NCBI GenBank assembly: GCA_024643255.1
Contig: JAHENF010000008.1
Coordinates: 1 to 64,000, forward strand
Source of the DNA: Ilumatobacteraceae bacterium
Lineage (GTDB): Bacteria; Actinomycetota; Acidimicrobiia; Acidimicrobiales; Ilumatobacteraceae
Direction: 5' to 3'
DNA length: 64,000 nt
Numbering within the stretch: position 1 is the first letter of the stretch; every line of letters starts with the position of its first letter. A program made the position numbers and the translations under genes. This document shows, one piece after another, positions 1-10,321 of this stretch. The notes under the pieces were generated by a model. That model was not told the origin of the DNA and ran no database searches. It saw only the letters and a list, made by a program, of their open reading frames with translations.

Positions 1-941
1 AGCCAGGGCGATTGGACGTCCTCGGTCACCTTGCGCAGGGTGACCAGGCTGTTCTGGACGTCGGTGAGTGGCTGTTCGACCTCGCGGATGGCCGCGATGT
101 CGATCGTCCCGTCGACGACGCGCAGTGCCTCGGGGTCAACCTGGTCGAGCGCGCCGGCGACATCGGCGAGCGAGGTCTCAGCGGCCGCGGCGAGGTCGGC
201 GCCGGCCGACACGTTCTGGGCGAGGCCGGGAACGACCAGTGCCAGCCGGCCGAACGGCCCGCTGAGGTGTCGGTCGGCTGCGCGGAACGATCGCGATGCG
301 TCGCGGAAGCCGACGGTGGCCTGTTCGTAGTCGCCGCTGTTGAGCACGTTGACGGCGGCGCGGGCCTGGCGGTTGCCGTTGGAGATGTTGGAGCGAACGG
401 ACAGCGCGGTGAATCCGGCGGCGCCAACGGCGATGACGGCGGCACCGGCGATGCTCGCCATCGAGATCCACCCCATCCGCCTGATGGCCGACGGCCGACG
501 CCGAAGACCGACCACGAACAGCACCACCCCGACGGCGACGCCGATGATCGCCGACAACCCGAAGAATCCGTCGAGCTCCGAGCGGATGAGCGCATTCATC
601 GCCACGGCAGCGACCAGGCCCCGCAGGATGCTCTGGTCGCGCTGGCGCACGCCGATCCACAGGCCGACCCCGAACGCCGCAATGGCCACGAACACGACGA
701 TCGGGTCGAAGGCGACGACGGCCGCGACACCGGCGGCACCGGCGACGGCCCACCATGGCGCAGACGCTGCCGCCCAGACGACGGCCGCGACGCCGCAGGC
801 GACCAGTATCCAGTCGACGACCGTCTGTCCGGTCGGATGAGCGTTGGCGCCGGCGGCGAGCACTCCGGCGAGTACGGAGATCGCGATCGCGGCCCGCTCG
901 TCGACCCGGTTTCGGCGGACGAATCGTTCCGCCTCGGTCAT
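1..941 (-). CDS. DUF4012-family membrane protein, N-terminal part (runs off the left edge)
   Basis: The minus frame from ATG at 941 stays open to base 1, so about 313 residues are visible and the C-terminus is missing. It begins MTEAERFVRRN and shows several hydrophobic spans in the first ~190 residues. A soluble helical region follows, reading IDIAAIREVEQPL near residue 285. That region parallels the full-length DUF4012 protein at 7472-10069, which reads IDIARVRAVQAPL and shares the spacing of a preceding VPGLAQN/IPGVAQH motif, so the two are paralogues. The ATG overlaps the TGA of the upstream BY-kinase gene (ATGA), indicating translational coupling. DUF4012 proteins are membrane proteins of unknown function often found in exopolysaccharide loci. 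The domain's hallmark C-terminal half lies outside the window, so the assignment rests on the paralogue. Confidence 0.8.
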   Translation of the reverse strand, partial: MTEAERFVRRNRVDERAAIAISVLAGVLAAGANAHPTGQTVVDWILVACGVAAVVWAAASAPWWAVAGAAGVAAVVAFDPIVVFVAIAAFGVGLWIGVRQRDQSILRGLVAAVAMNALIRSELDGFFGLSAIIGVAVGVVLFVVGLRRRPSAIRRMGWISMASIAGAAVIAVGAAGFTALSVRSNISNGNRQARAAVNVLNSGDYEQATVGFRDASRSFRAADRHLSGPFGRLALVVPGLAQNVSAGADLAAAAETSLADVAGALDQVDPEALRVVDGTIDIAAIREVEQPLTDVQNSLVTLRKVTEDVQSPW

Positions 942-2797
942 GGCCAGTCGACCACTCCGTCGTCGTTCGTCGGAGGTCGGTCACCGGGTTGACGGACGAC
1001 GTCGGTGACGTCGGCGACGTCGGTGACGTCGTCCAACCAGGACAGGCCCGATGCGGGCGGCACCGAGTCGATCATCACCGCATCGGCGGCCAGGTCGGCG
1101 GCAGACAGGTCAGCGCCAGACACGTCGGCGATGGACACGTCGGCGATGGACACGTCAGCGCCAGACAGGTCAGCAGCAAGCACGTCGGCGTTCCGGACCG
1201 ATGGTGACCCCGCTCCGACGATGGCCGCTTCCACCTCGGCGAGCTCGTCCGCCGACGGTCGTTCGGTCTCGAAGGTGTTGTCGCTGGGCGGACGAGGAGT
1301 CGCGTTGTATCCGCCGTAGGTGTAGCCGCCGATCGACGACTTCGCCGCCTGGTTGAGCACCAACCCCAGGATGGGGGCGGACACGCGATCGAGCCGCTCG
1401 AGCGTGTCGACCACGTTGTCGTCCGTGGCCCGCCCCGCCTGGGCGACGACGATCACACCGTCGACGGCACCGGCGAGAGCGACCGAGTCCGACACGGGCA
1501 GGATGGGCGCAGAGTCGACGATCACGAAGTCGTAGTGCTTGCCCATCTCGCGGAGCAAACGCTTCGTGCGACGACCGCTGAGCAGTTCACTGGGATTCGA
1601 CGGCACGACGCCCGACGGGTAGACGCTGAGGCGACTGCCGCCGTCGACGTCGATGTGGGTGACCGAGTGTCGGGGTTCGATGCCGAGGAGCAGGTCGGTG
1701 AACCCCGGCGATTGGGGGACGCCGAAGACCTCGTGGATGCGAGGGCGCCGGAGGTCGGCGTCGACGAGCGCCACGCGGTGGCCGGCCTGGGCCAGGACCA
1801 CGGCCAGGTTCGCCGACGTGGTGGTCTTGCCCTCACCCGCCATCGAACTGGTGAGCTGGATCACGTTGATCGGTTGGTCGAGCCCGAGAAACTGGACGTT
1901 GGTGCGCAGGCCGCGGTAGGACTCGACGGCCTCATCGCTCGGCCGGCTGACAGCGATCGGACGATTGTCCGGTGGCGGGTCGACGGGCACGACCGCGAGC
2001 ACCGGCCGGTCGGCGAGCATCTCGAGATCGTGTTCCGATCGGATCTTGTCGTCGAGATAGTCGACGAGGAACGCGGCGCCGAGCCCGATGAGCAGACCGA
2101 CGACGCCCGCCAGCACCGCCGTCCGCGGCGGCGTCGGCTCGATCGGCGTGTCGGGGGTCTCGGCCGACTTGATGATGGCAGCACCACCCGTGCGAAGCGC
2201 CGCATCCACACGGAGCTGGTCGAGCGTCGTGTTGAAGTTGGCGATCTGGGCGACGAGCCCGGCGCGAGCCGGGTCATCCTCGGCGAGCGCGTCGAGTTCG
2301 GCCTGGAGTCCGTCGATCGCAGTCTGGACCTCGGTACTCGCGTCGAGGAGTTCCTTGACCGCCTGCTCACGACGCACCTCGATGTAGGCCGCCGCATAAG
2401 CGTCGGCGTAGGTGGCCGCGTTGGCGGCATTGGCGTCGCGCACGTTGATCGAGATCACGTCGGTGTCACCCACGGCGCTGGCATTGGCGTCCGGAGGAGC
2501 TTCGGTCAGCCCGAGTTCGCGCTCCACCCGCTTCTGGACCGCCTGGCCCTCGATGACCTGGATCTCGGTCTGGATCGCCCGGTCGTTGAGGTTGATGACC
2601 TGGTTCTCGAACAACCCGTCCTGACCACGTGGTTGCACGAGCACTTCGGCGGACGCCGAGTAGATCGGGGTCTGCAGCGCGGTGAGCCCCACGGCGGTGA
2701 GCGTGGTCAGCATCACCGCAGCAAGAACGATCCATTTGCGTCGATCGACGACGCCCGCGTAGTCGCGCAGCGTCATCTCGGCGTTCTCGGACCTCAT
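938..2797 (-). CDS. Wzz/BY-kinase fusion with pentapeptide-repeat tail
   Basis: This 619-residue protein combines a Wzz-type chain-length domain with a bacterial tyrosine kinase (CpsD/CapB type). Membrane spans lie at about 22-42 and 226-246. The periplasmic segment between them contains a coiled-coil stretch (about 140-200). The cytoplasmic kinase has Walker A SMAGEGKTT (318-326), Walker A' ALVDADL (343-349) and Walker B FVIVDSA (424-430). A small tyrosine cluster, GYTYGGY (491-497), is the likely autophosphorylation site. Such proteins control polymer length in capsule or exopolysaccharide export. Residues 536-570 are seven consecutive A(D)(V/L)XX pentapeptides, which is not typical of the family, and a Asp/Val-rich end follows. 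It is divergent from gmd and is followed by an ATGA-coupled DUF4012 gene, consistent with a polysaccharide operon. Confidence 0.9.
   Translation of the reverse strand: MRSENAEMTLRDYAGVVDRRKWIVLAAVMLTTLTAVGLTALQTPIYSASAEVLVQPRGQDGLFENQVINLNDRAIQTEIQVIEGQAVQKRVERELGLTEAPPDANASAVGDTDVISINVRDANAANAATYADAYAAAYIEVRREQAVKELLDASTEVQTAIDGLQAELDALAEDDPARAGLVAQIANFNTTLDQLRVDAALRTGGAAIIKSAETPDTPIEPTPPRTAVLAGVVGLLIGLGAAFLVDYLDDKIRSEHDLEMLADRPVLAVVPVDPPPDNRPIAVSRPSDEAVESYRGLRTNVQFLGLDQPINVIQLTSSMAGEGKTTTSANLAVVLAQAGHRVALVDADLRRPRIHEVFGVPQSPGFTDLLLGIEPRHSVTHIDVDGGSRLSVYPSGVVPSNPSELLSGRRTKRLLREMGKHYDFVIVDSAPILPVSDSVALAGAVDGVIVVAQAGRATDDNVVDTLERLDRVSAPILGLVLNQAAKSSIGGYTYGGYNATPRPPSDNTFETERPSADELAEVEAAIVGAGSPSVRNADVLAADLSGADVSIADVSIADVSGADLSAADLAADAVMIDSVPPASGLSWLDDVTDVADVTDVVRQPGDRPPTNDDGVVDWP
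1088..1192 (-). repeat. Seven tandem 15-bp units encoding pentapeptide repeats
   Basis: The segment encodes NADVL-AADLS-GADVS-IADVS-IADVS-GADLS-AADLA in the C-terminal tail of the BY-kinase. Two adjacent units (IADVS) are identical at the DNA level, with plus-strand unit gtcggcgatggacac. This points to recent slippage or unit duplication. A second short Asp-Val array (VTDVADVTDV) lies at about 1000-1030. Confidence 0.85.
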
Positions 2798-3087
2798 GAA
2801 GTCCGAGAGAATACTCCGCGGGCGCCCGAATTGTTGTCAGCCGCACCGCCACGACCCTCGACGGGAGTTGGAGAACGCCTCGTTGCGTGGACCGCGTCTC
2901 GGATCGGTCAGCCGGGACGATTGGCCAACCGATGGCGGCCGAGCATTTCCGCAGCGACGACGAGACGATGGCGCTGGGAGGACTCGGTAGATGACAGGAT
3001 CGTCCACGCCCGAGACCTTTCGACGCCGACGACGGGAACGATGACGAACGCTTCGACTCACACCAAGAGAACACCGAGCACTGCACG
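2798..3087. promoter_or_regulatory. Divergent intergenic region between the BY-kinase and gmd
   Basis: These 290 bp separate two genes transcribed away from each other, so promoters for both must lie here. No ORF with family resemblance, RNA gene or strong palindrome is visible. A convincing -35/-10 pair cannot be assigned by eye in this GC-rich DNA. Confidence 0.4.
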
Positions 3088-4131
<1,044 letters not shown>

Positions 4132-4713
4132 GCGCGCCGTAACCCACCGCCAGGCCGGCGACGATGCCCAGCCCGTTACCGACGACGTCGATCCACTGCG
4201 ACGTCCGAGTCGGCACCCAACGCTGCGCCACCTCGAGCAGACCCGTGTAGAGCCAGAGCACGAGGGCCGGAGCCATCAGCCGGTGCCGACTGTGGGGCCG
4301 AATCGCCCATACCAGCGCCAGGGCGGCCACCGACCACAGCACGAGGTGCACATCGGCATTGGACGAATTCGCTCGCGCCTCCAGCACCCCATCGGCCGCC
4401 GCCGGAAGGCTCGAGGTTGCGGGCGTACTCTCCACCGCCCACCACCGCGTCACCGCCGACGACAACGACACGGCTGTGTTCACCACGATCACGACGACGA
4501 ACGGGATCCAGCGAACCATCAACCGTCGCGTTGCCTGACGTGACATCGACGCACGCTACCCAGCGGGCCCGCCGAGCTGTTCCATGGTCGTTCGGGCCCT
4601 CTCCGAAATTTCCCGGATTTCTCCGCCGCTCCCGCCAACCCTGTCACACCCCCTACGTAGTGTGATCCGTACCGACTCCCCCTTCCATTCCAATCCATCA
4701 ATGGGAGGTTGAC

Positions 4714-6156
4714 ATGAACAACTTGGCAACCGCTCCGCCGGGATCGGCGGGGTCACCGCGGGGAGTTCCCGACTGCGGGACAAGCGATGTCCGAGCGGTG
4801 CTCGACGCGCTGGTCGACGCCGATCCATCGAGCGCCGATCACGACGAACTCGATGAGTTGATCGCTGCCGCGGCACGGCTCGGCGGCTGGCTCGACGTCT
4901 TCAACGTCCACTGCGCCCGGCGCGCCCGCGAACTCGCCGAGGCCGGACACGGCGCGTCACCCACGACGCTGCTCGCCAACGGCGGCAACCGATCCGCCAA
5001 GGAGGCGTCACGCATCGAGGACCGCACGACCGCACTCGACGCTCTGGCCACCGGAGCGGTCGCCTCCGGCGCTCGCCCGGCTGCCGACGTCGACGACGAC
5101 CCGTTCGAACGAGCCCTCCTCGATGGGCGGATCTCCAACGGGCACGTCGACGCCGTCGCCGACGCCATGCGACGCCTCGATCTCGAAGCCACCGCCGAGT
5201 TCGTCACGCACGTGCCCGAGCTCCTGGCCGCGGCGTGCACCGAACGAGTCGAAACATTCACACGACGCTGCCGAGCACTGGCATCGCGGATCATGGCCGC
5301 CCAGGCCACGTCCGACGCCGACGAACTCGACCGCCAACGAGCCAACTCCAGCGTTCGCCGCTGGGTCGACACCATCACCGGGATGCACAAGACGCTCCTC
5401 GAGCTCGACCCGATCAGCGACGCTGCGCTCTGGAGCGTGGTCGACGCATCGCTGGCCACCATCGTCCAACGCAACGGCAACGCCAAGACGCCGTGGAAGC
5501 GGATGCAGGTCGATGCGTTCCTCGCGGCCGTCGAACCGGCGGCGGCCCGGACACGCACCGACGTCTCGAGCGGCACGGGTGGCGACCAGGCGGGTGACCC
5601 GGGTGATGGCGCCGCCACTGATTCGGCCGATGCCGACGCACTCCACGAGCGGCGGATCCCGGAGATCACGCTGCTCACCGACCTGCGCTCCCTCACCGAC
5701 GGGCTCCACGAACACAGCATCTGCGAAACCGAGAACGGTGTCGCATTGCCGGTGTCCACGGTGCGACGGCTGTGCTGCGACGCCGAGATCATCCCGCTGG
5801 TCCTCGGCGCCGACGGGGTGCCGCTCGACATGGGGCGCTCGGTACGCACCGCCACCCGCCGACAACGACGGGCGCTCCGAGCGATGTACCGAACGTGCGG
5901 TCACCCCGACTGCACCGTGGCGTTCTCCGACTGCAAGGCGCACCACGTGCGCTGGTGGTGGCGTGACCTCGGGCCGACCGACATCGACAACTTGATCCCA
6001 TTGTGCGAACGCCATCACCACCTGGTGCACGAAGGCGGATGGGAACTCACGATGACGCCCGACCGGGGCACCACCTGGACGCGCCCCGACGGCATCGTCC
6101 ACTGGACCGGTTCCACCGCCGACAGGATCCAACCGCCACACGGCCAGATCACCTGA
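4714..6156 (+). CDS. DUF222 / HNH endonuclease-domain protein (13E12 repeat type)
   Basis: The 480-residue protein has a helical DUF222 region (about 20-370) followed by a C-terminal HNH nuclease domain. Two cysteine pairs begin near residue 394 (CGHPDC). The HNH core follows: CKAHHVRWW (about 408-416), then DIDNLIPLC (about 424) and ERHHHLVHEGGW (about 432-443). These proteins occur in many copies in actinobacterial genomes, and the best known are the M. tuberculosis 13E12 family. A role in mobile-element or DNA-processing biology is suspected but unproven. All metal and catalytic residues visible in the HNH core are present. It is a monocistronic gene in the surface locus, and its variable presence between genomes would suggest insertion. 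Start chosen at ATG 4714, preceded by GGGAGG. Confidence 0.88.
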   Translation: MNNLATAPPGSAGSPRGVPDCGTSDVRAVLDALVDADPSSADHDELDELIAAAARLGGWLDVFNVHCARRARELAEAGHGASPTTLLANGGNRSAKEASRIEDRTTALDALATGAVASGARPAADVDDDPFERALLDGRISNGHVDAVADAMRRLDLEATAEFVTHVPELLAAACTERVETFTRRCRALASRIMAAQATSDADELDRQRANSSVRRWVDTITGMHKTLLELDPISDAALWSVVDASLATIVQRNGNAKTPWKRMQVDAFLAAVEPAAARTRTDVSSGTGGDQAGDPGDGAATDSADADALHERRIPEITLLTDLRSLTDGLHEHSICETENGVALPVSTVRRLCCDAEIIPLVLGADGVPLDMGRSVRTATRRQRRALRAMYRTCGHPDCTVAFSDCKAHHVRWWWRDLGPTDIDNLIPLCERHHHLVHEGGWELTMTPDRGTTWTRPDGIVHWTGSTADRIQPPHGQIT

Positions 6157-6315
6157 ATTCACCCGGCGAGCGACCGCCGACCTCGCGCTGCCCCTCGCCG
6201 GTGAGCGAGGCACTCGAGGGTGCGCCGCCTTCCGCCGCGCGCCTCTCGCCACCCACTGCCACCCGACGACCACATCAAGCCGAACGAGGCCGCACCCGAA
6301 CGATCGGAGCACGAC

Positions 6316-7311
6316 ATGAAATCACCGCCCGCACGCCGGCCCGAGCCCACGACGCGGCGCGTCGACATCACGACCGCGGCGATCGCGCTCGGCGTGGTCG
6401 CGCTCGCCGTCATCGGTGGGTCGGGTTCCGCCCCCACAGGCGGTGCCGCTGCCCCATCGGCCTCGATCGATCACCGCACCCCCGAGTCCGTCAGCGAACC
6501 CATCACCTACACCGACACTGACACCGTTGTCGAAGCCACCATCGCCGAGAACATGGGCATCGCAAGCACGCTCCCCACGAACCCGCCCGCCAAGAACGAC
6601 CGCAGCGTCGATCCGGCTGCTGGCAGCCCCATCTCCAAGAACGACATCGCTCCGTCCACGGACCCCACGGGCCCCATCGACAAGAACGACATCACCGCAC
6701 CCACGATCGCCTCGGGACCCATCGACAAGAACGACATTCCGAGCGAGAGCATCCCGTCGAGCACTGTCCCCGCAGACAGCATCCCCGAGCGCAGCATCCC
6801 CGAAGACACCATCCCCGAAGACACCATCCCCGAGGAGAGCATCCCCGACTGTCCGACGCCCGAGGGCTCATCGACGACGACCTCCAACCCAGCAACCAGC
6901 ACGACCGTCGCGACGACCAGCGCTCCGCCGACCACCGCTCCGCCGACCACCGCTCCGCCGACGACCGAACCCACCTCGACCGCCGCTGCACCGGCGTCGA
7001 CGACACTCCCCGCCACCTCGCCGACCGTCGCTGCCCTCCCGCCGACCACCTCACCGCCGGCCTTCCCCTCCGCTCCGCGTTCAGCCTCTCCCTCCGCAGA
7101 CCCGACCACGTCACCAGCGTCAACAAGGCCCGGACTGGCAGCAGCGGCACCCTCCGCGCCGGTAGCAGCAACACCCGCGTTGCCCCGTACGGGAAGCAAC
7201 GGAGTTCGGCGACTCACCTCGACCGCCATCGCGTTGGTGGCCATGGGCGTCGGAATGCATCTCATCGCGCGAACCCCGCGTTCGCGACCACGACGAGGAT
7301 CAGCGGGCTGA
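6316..7311 (+). CDS. Low-complexity surface protein with LPRTG sorting signal
   Basis: The frame is open from 6220, but ATG 6316 is preferred because GGAG lies about 8 nt upstream and translation then begins MKSPPARRPEPTTRRVDITT. The 331-residue protein has one N-terminal hydrophobic span (about 18-35). A secreted low-complexity body follows, with three KNDI-type repeats (IDKNDI/SKNDI), about eight short IP(E/D)xxIP repeats, and a Thr/Pro/Ser-rich wall-spanning region. The end is LPRTG (289-293), then a hydrophobic segment and an Arg-rich tail. This tripartite signal is what sortases recognise for covalent attachment to peptidoglycan. There is no catalytic domain, so a structural or stalk role is likely. 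No sortase gene is in the window. Confidence 0.75.
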   Translation: MKSPPARRPEPTTRRVDITTAAIALGVVALAVIGGSGSAPTGGAAAPSASIDHRTPESVSEPITYTDTDTVVEATIAENMGIASTLPTNPPAKNDRSVDPAAGSPISKNDIAPSTDPTGPIDKNDITAPTIASGPIDKNDIPSESIPSSTVPADSIPERSIPEDTIPEDTIPEESIPDCPTPEGSSTTTSNPATSTTVATTSAPPTTAPPTTAPPTTEPTSTAAAPASTTLPATSPTVAALPPTTSPPAFPSAPRSASPSADPTTSPASTRPGLAAAAPSAPVAATPALPRTGSNGVRRLTSTAIALVAMGVGMHLIARTPRSRPRRGSAG

Positions 7312-7471
7312 TGACCGGCTCATCTCACCCGCCCGCCGCCGCCGCGCAACCACTCTGCAAGGTTCTCGAGCGCGGAGCGTGAGATTGGAGTATCGTACGC
7401 CGGGTAATGAGGCGGATCGAGCGGCGGCTCGACGGGCACAGGCGGGCCCAGTCTCGGAAGGCGGCGGCGGC

Positions 7472-10069
7472 ATGAGTGTCACCACGCCCCCGAGCAGGGA
7501 CACCGCGCAACCATCGGGGCCCACCCCCGACGCCCCCACGCGCGTCGCAACCACCGCGACGCCCGTCACGGCAACCATCCCCGCGTCGACGGCCCGCGTT
7601 TCATCAACACCACCGCCGCCGCCACCACGACCCGAACGTTTGCGGCGCACTTCGGTTGACCCGGTCCCACCAGATCGCACCACAAACGGGGATGGGAGGA
7701 CCGGTCCGTCGGGCAGTCCTTCGACGTGGCCGCCGCGACGCTCGAACCGACTGATCGCAGTGATCGCCATCGTGGCCGGCCTGCTCGCCGCGATCGGCAC
7801 CGCGGCCGGCGGCGCTTCACCGACCGGTGACACGACGATCGACATGATCCTGATCGGCGTGACCGTCGCCGGCATCACCTGGCTCGGCGCTGCTGCCATG
7901 CGTTGGGACGCCGCGCTGATCACCCTCGTCGCCGCCCTCACGTCGTGGTCGATCCTCGGCGCCATCATCGGCGTCACTGCAGCCATCGTCGGCTTCGTCA
8001 TGCCCGTCAAGCCCGGGCAGCGCTGCATCGTCAACGCGATCCTCATCGGCATCGCGCTGAACATCGCGGCGCGCAGCCACCTCGGCGTGTTCCTCGGTCT
8101 GTCGTCGGTCGTGTTCGTGGTGCTCGCCGCGTACGTCGGCGCAGTCGGCTTCGTCCGCCGGCGACGCGGCAGCCGGCAGGTGACCGCCGCCGTCGTGGGA
8201 GCCGCGGCGGCACTGGCCTTCGTCGGCACCGTCACGTTCGGAGTGTTCGGCTACCTCGCCATCGACGACGCGAAGGCCGCCAGCGACCACACGCACGTCG
8301 GCCTCGACGCACTCGGCAACGGCGACATCGAGACCGCTCGCCTCGCGTTCAGCGCCGCGGCGACGAGCTTCGACGCGGCCGAACATCGCGTCGACTCGCC
8401 GCTCACCGCGGTCGCCCGCTGGATCCCGGGCGTGGCCCAACACCATCGAGTGGCCACCGAACTCATGGCCGGCGGCGCCGACTCGACCCACCTCCTCGCC
8501 GACCAGCTCGCGCAGCTCGACCTCGATGCACTCGCCGTCAGCGGCGGACGCATCGACATCGCCCGGGTGCGCGCCGTTCAAGCACCGCTGCTCGCCATCC
8601 GTACGCAGATCGAAGCGCTGCAGGCGACCATCGCCGACCTCGACAGCCAATGGCTCCTCCCGCCGGTGGCCGCACGGATCGACGGACTCGCCGGCGACAT
8701 CGACGACCAGCACCAGCGCAGCGTCGACGCACTCGCGGTGGCCGACGCCGCGCCCGGCCTGTTCGGCGGCGACGGCCCCCGCACCTACTTCATCGGGTTC
8801 ACGACCCCATCGGAAGCCCGGGGCATCGGCGGCTTCATGGGCAACTGGGCCGAGATCACCGTCACCGACGGACGCATCGAGATGACCCGATTCGGCCGCA
8901 GCGACGACCTCAACCTCGCCGGCGACCCCGCCACGCGACGATTCACCACCGGAAACCCCGCCAACGACCCGCAACTCGACCCGCAACTGGATGAATGGCT
9001 CGCCCGCTACGGCCAGTACAACCTGAGCTCGGGCCCCGGCGGCACGACCGGCCCCGAGCCGTGGAAGAACATCAACATGTCGCCCGACATGGCCGCCACC
9101 GGCCGCGCGATCGCCGACCTGTACCCCCAGAGCGGCGGCGGCCGACTCGATGGCGTGTTCATGATGGACGTGTACACGCTCGCCCGCTTCCTCCGCTTCA
9201 CCGGGCCGATCGCTCTGCCCGACGGTCAAGCGATCGACGGCCAGCGCACCGTCACCGCCGACACCGCCGCGAAGTTCCTCCTCCACGGCCAATACGGCGT
9301 CACTCGCACGGCTGAGCGTGTCGACGTTCTCGAGGAGTTCTCGGGATCGGTCATCGACGCGCTCCTCGCCGGCACGCTGCCGCCGCCGACCGACCTGCTC
9401 GACACGCTCGGGCCGATGGTCGATCAGGGCCGATTCACCGGGTGGGCGGCACGCCCCGACGAGCAGGCCGTGCTCACCCAGATCGGCATGAGCGGCACGC
9501 TGCCCGACCCGGTCGCGACGAGCGACGCCATTGCGATCGCCTACAACAACGCCGCCGGCAACAAGATCGACTTCTACCTCGACTCCGCGGCCACCTACAC
9601 CGTGACCGCCGACGCGTCGACCGGCTCGGCGTCCGCCACGCTCGACATCACGCTCACCAACAATGCCCCCGACAACGGCGAGCCCAACTACGTGATCGGC
9701 AACCTGATCGGTCTCCCCGACGGCAGCAACCGCACGTGGATCTCCGTGTTCTCGAAGTTGCCGGTCACCCACGTGTCGCTCAACGGACTCCCGATCGCCA
9801 CCGAGCCCGGCTTCGAGGCCGGCTACTTCGTCACGTCGGCATTCGTCGCGCTGCCCGCGGGCGGCTCCGGCACCCTCACCTTGGAGATGGCCGGCCAACT
9901 CGACGTGACCGACGGCTACAGCCTGGCGACGCGCACCCCGCCGACGGTGGCACCGACGCCGCTGACGGTCGACGCCACCTGGCTCGCCGCCGATGGGAGC
10001 GCGTCGACGCTGACCGACGTGCGCCGCGATCCGGGTACCTCGACGCTCAGCGTGATCGTCAAGCGCTGA
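7472..10069 (+). CDS. DUF4012-family membrane protein, full length
   Basis: GTG 7379 opens the frame, but ATG 7472 is preferred because GGAAGG sits 10 nt upstream and the product starts MSVTTPPSRD. The 865-residue protein has a disordered Pro/Thr-rich cytoplasmic N-terminus (~92 residues) and about five to six membrane spans to residue ~260. A helical region follows, then a large extracytoplasmic DUF4012 domain with the family signature ARGIGGFMGNWAEITVTDGRI (about 449-469). The C-terminal ~180 residues look beta-rich. The function of the family is not established; it recurs beside polysaccharide export genes. It is a paralogue of the partial gene at 1-941. Here it lies between two probable sortase substrates, which suggests work at the outer wall surface. 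Confidence 0.85.
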   Translation: MSVTTPPSRDTAQPSGPTPDAPTRVATTATPVTATIPASTARVSSTPPPPPPRPERLRRTSVDPVPPDRTTNGDGRTGPSGSPSTWPPRRSNRLIAVIAIVAGLLAAIGTAAGGASPTGDTTIDMILIGVTVAGITWLGAAAMRWDAALITLVAALTSWSILGAIIGVTAAIVGFVMPVKPGQRCIVNAILIGIALNIAARSHLGVFLGLSSVVFVVLAAYVGAVGFVRRRRGSRQVTAAVVGAAAALAFVGTVTFGVFGYLAIDDAKAASDHTHVGLDALGNGDIETARLAFSAAATSFDAAEHRVDSPLTAVARWIPGVAQHHRVATELMAGGADSTHLLADQLAQLDLDALAVSGGRIDIARVRAVQAPLLAIRTQIEALQATIADLDSQWLLPPVAARIDGLAGDIDDQHQRSVDALAVADAAPGLFGGDGPRTYFIGFTTPSEARGIGGFMGNWAEITVTDGRIEMTRFGRSDDLNLAGDPATRRFTTGNPANDPQLDPQLDEWLARYGQYNLSSGPGGTTGPEPWKNINMSPDMAATGRAIADLYPQSGGGRLDGVFMMDVYTLARFLRFTGPIALPDGQAIDGQRTVTADTAAKFLLHGQYGVTRTAERVDVLEEFSGSVIDALLAGTLPPPTDLLDTLGPMVDQGRFTGWAARPDEQAVLTQIGMSGTLPDPVATSDAIAIAYNNAAGNKIDFYLDSAATYTVTADASTGSASATLDITLTNNAPDNGEPNYVIGNLIGLPDGSNRTWISVFSKLPVTHVSLNGLPIATEPGFEAGYFVTSAFVALPAGGSGTLTLEMAGQLDVTDGYSLATRTPPTVAPTPLTVDATWLAADGSASTLTDVRRDPGTSTLSVIVKR

Positions 10070-10095
10070 CCGCGCGCATCCACTGCAGCACCCGA

Positions 10096-10116
10096 TCGAC
10101 CACACAGGGTGGTCGA
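10096..10116 (+). terminator. Hairpin after the DUF4012 gene
   Basis: TCGACCAC (10096-10103) and GTGGTCGA (10109-10116) form a perfect 8-bp stem with loop ACAGG, starting 27 nt after the stop codon. No U-tract follows, as is usual for actinobacterial hairpins. Confidence 0.55.
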
Positions 10117-10265
10117 ATCACGGATCGGTAGGCCCGTAGTAGCCCGAACGCTCAGCGTGGGACTCGAACGAACCGCCAGACAACGGCTTGAACCTCAATG
10201 ATTGCAAGGGTTTTCTCGATTTCATGCCTTGCGGAGACCCTCGACGACCGCTATCCTCGCCACTA

Positions 10266-10295
10266 CTGAGCGTGGTCAATTTGGATCACGCTCAG
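10266..10295. promoter_or_regulatory. 30-bp palindrome upstream of the LASTG surface protein gene
   Basis: CTGAGCGTG (10266-10274) is repeated inverted as CACGCTCAG (10287-10295). Three further pairs, one of them G-U, extend the stem to 12 bp around an AT-rich loop. It ends 26 bp before ATG 10322, between a TATCCT hexamer (about 10252) and the RBS. A smaller palindrome, ACGCTcAGCGT, lies at 10148-10158 and shares the AGCGT half. It could be an operator or a 5'-leader hairpin. Confidence 0.45.
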
Positions 10296-10321
10296 CACGG
10301 CGGAAGACCTGAGGCGGAACC

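Noticed and set aside
178-984. A 268-codon open frame on the minus strand at the left edge
   Set aside because: It is very Arg-rich, has no hydrophobic or family pattern, and is out of frame with the ATGA-coupled DUF4012 reading frame (1-941), which has normal membrane-protein composition.
4714-6156. The DUF222-HNH gene as an intein or group I intron homing nuclease
   Set aside because: It is a stand-alone gene with its own RBS. It interrupts no host gene and has no intein splice motifs or intron structure.
7817-10105. A 762-codon open frame antisense to the DUF4012 gene
   Set aside because: It has His/Gly/Arg-biased shadow composition and no recognisable domain; the sense strand carries a coherent membrane protein.
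10141-10200. A tRNA or attachment-site remnant (GGGACTCGAACGAACC)
   Set aside because: It resembles the 3' part of a tRNA only over about 12 nt, and no integrase or second repeat copy is nearby.
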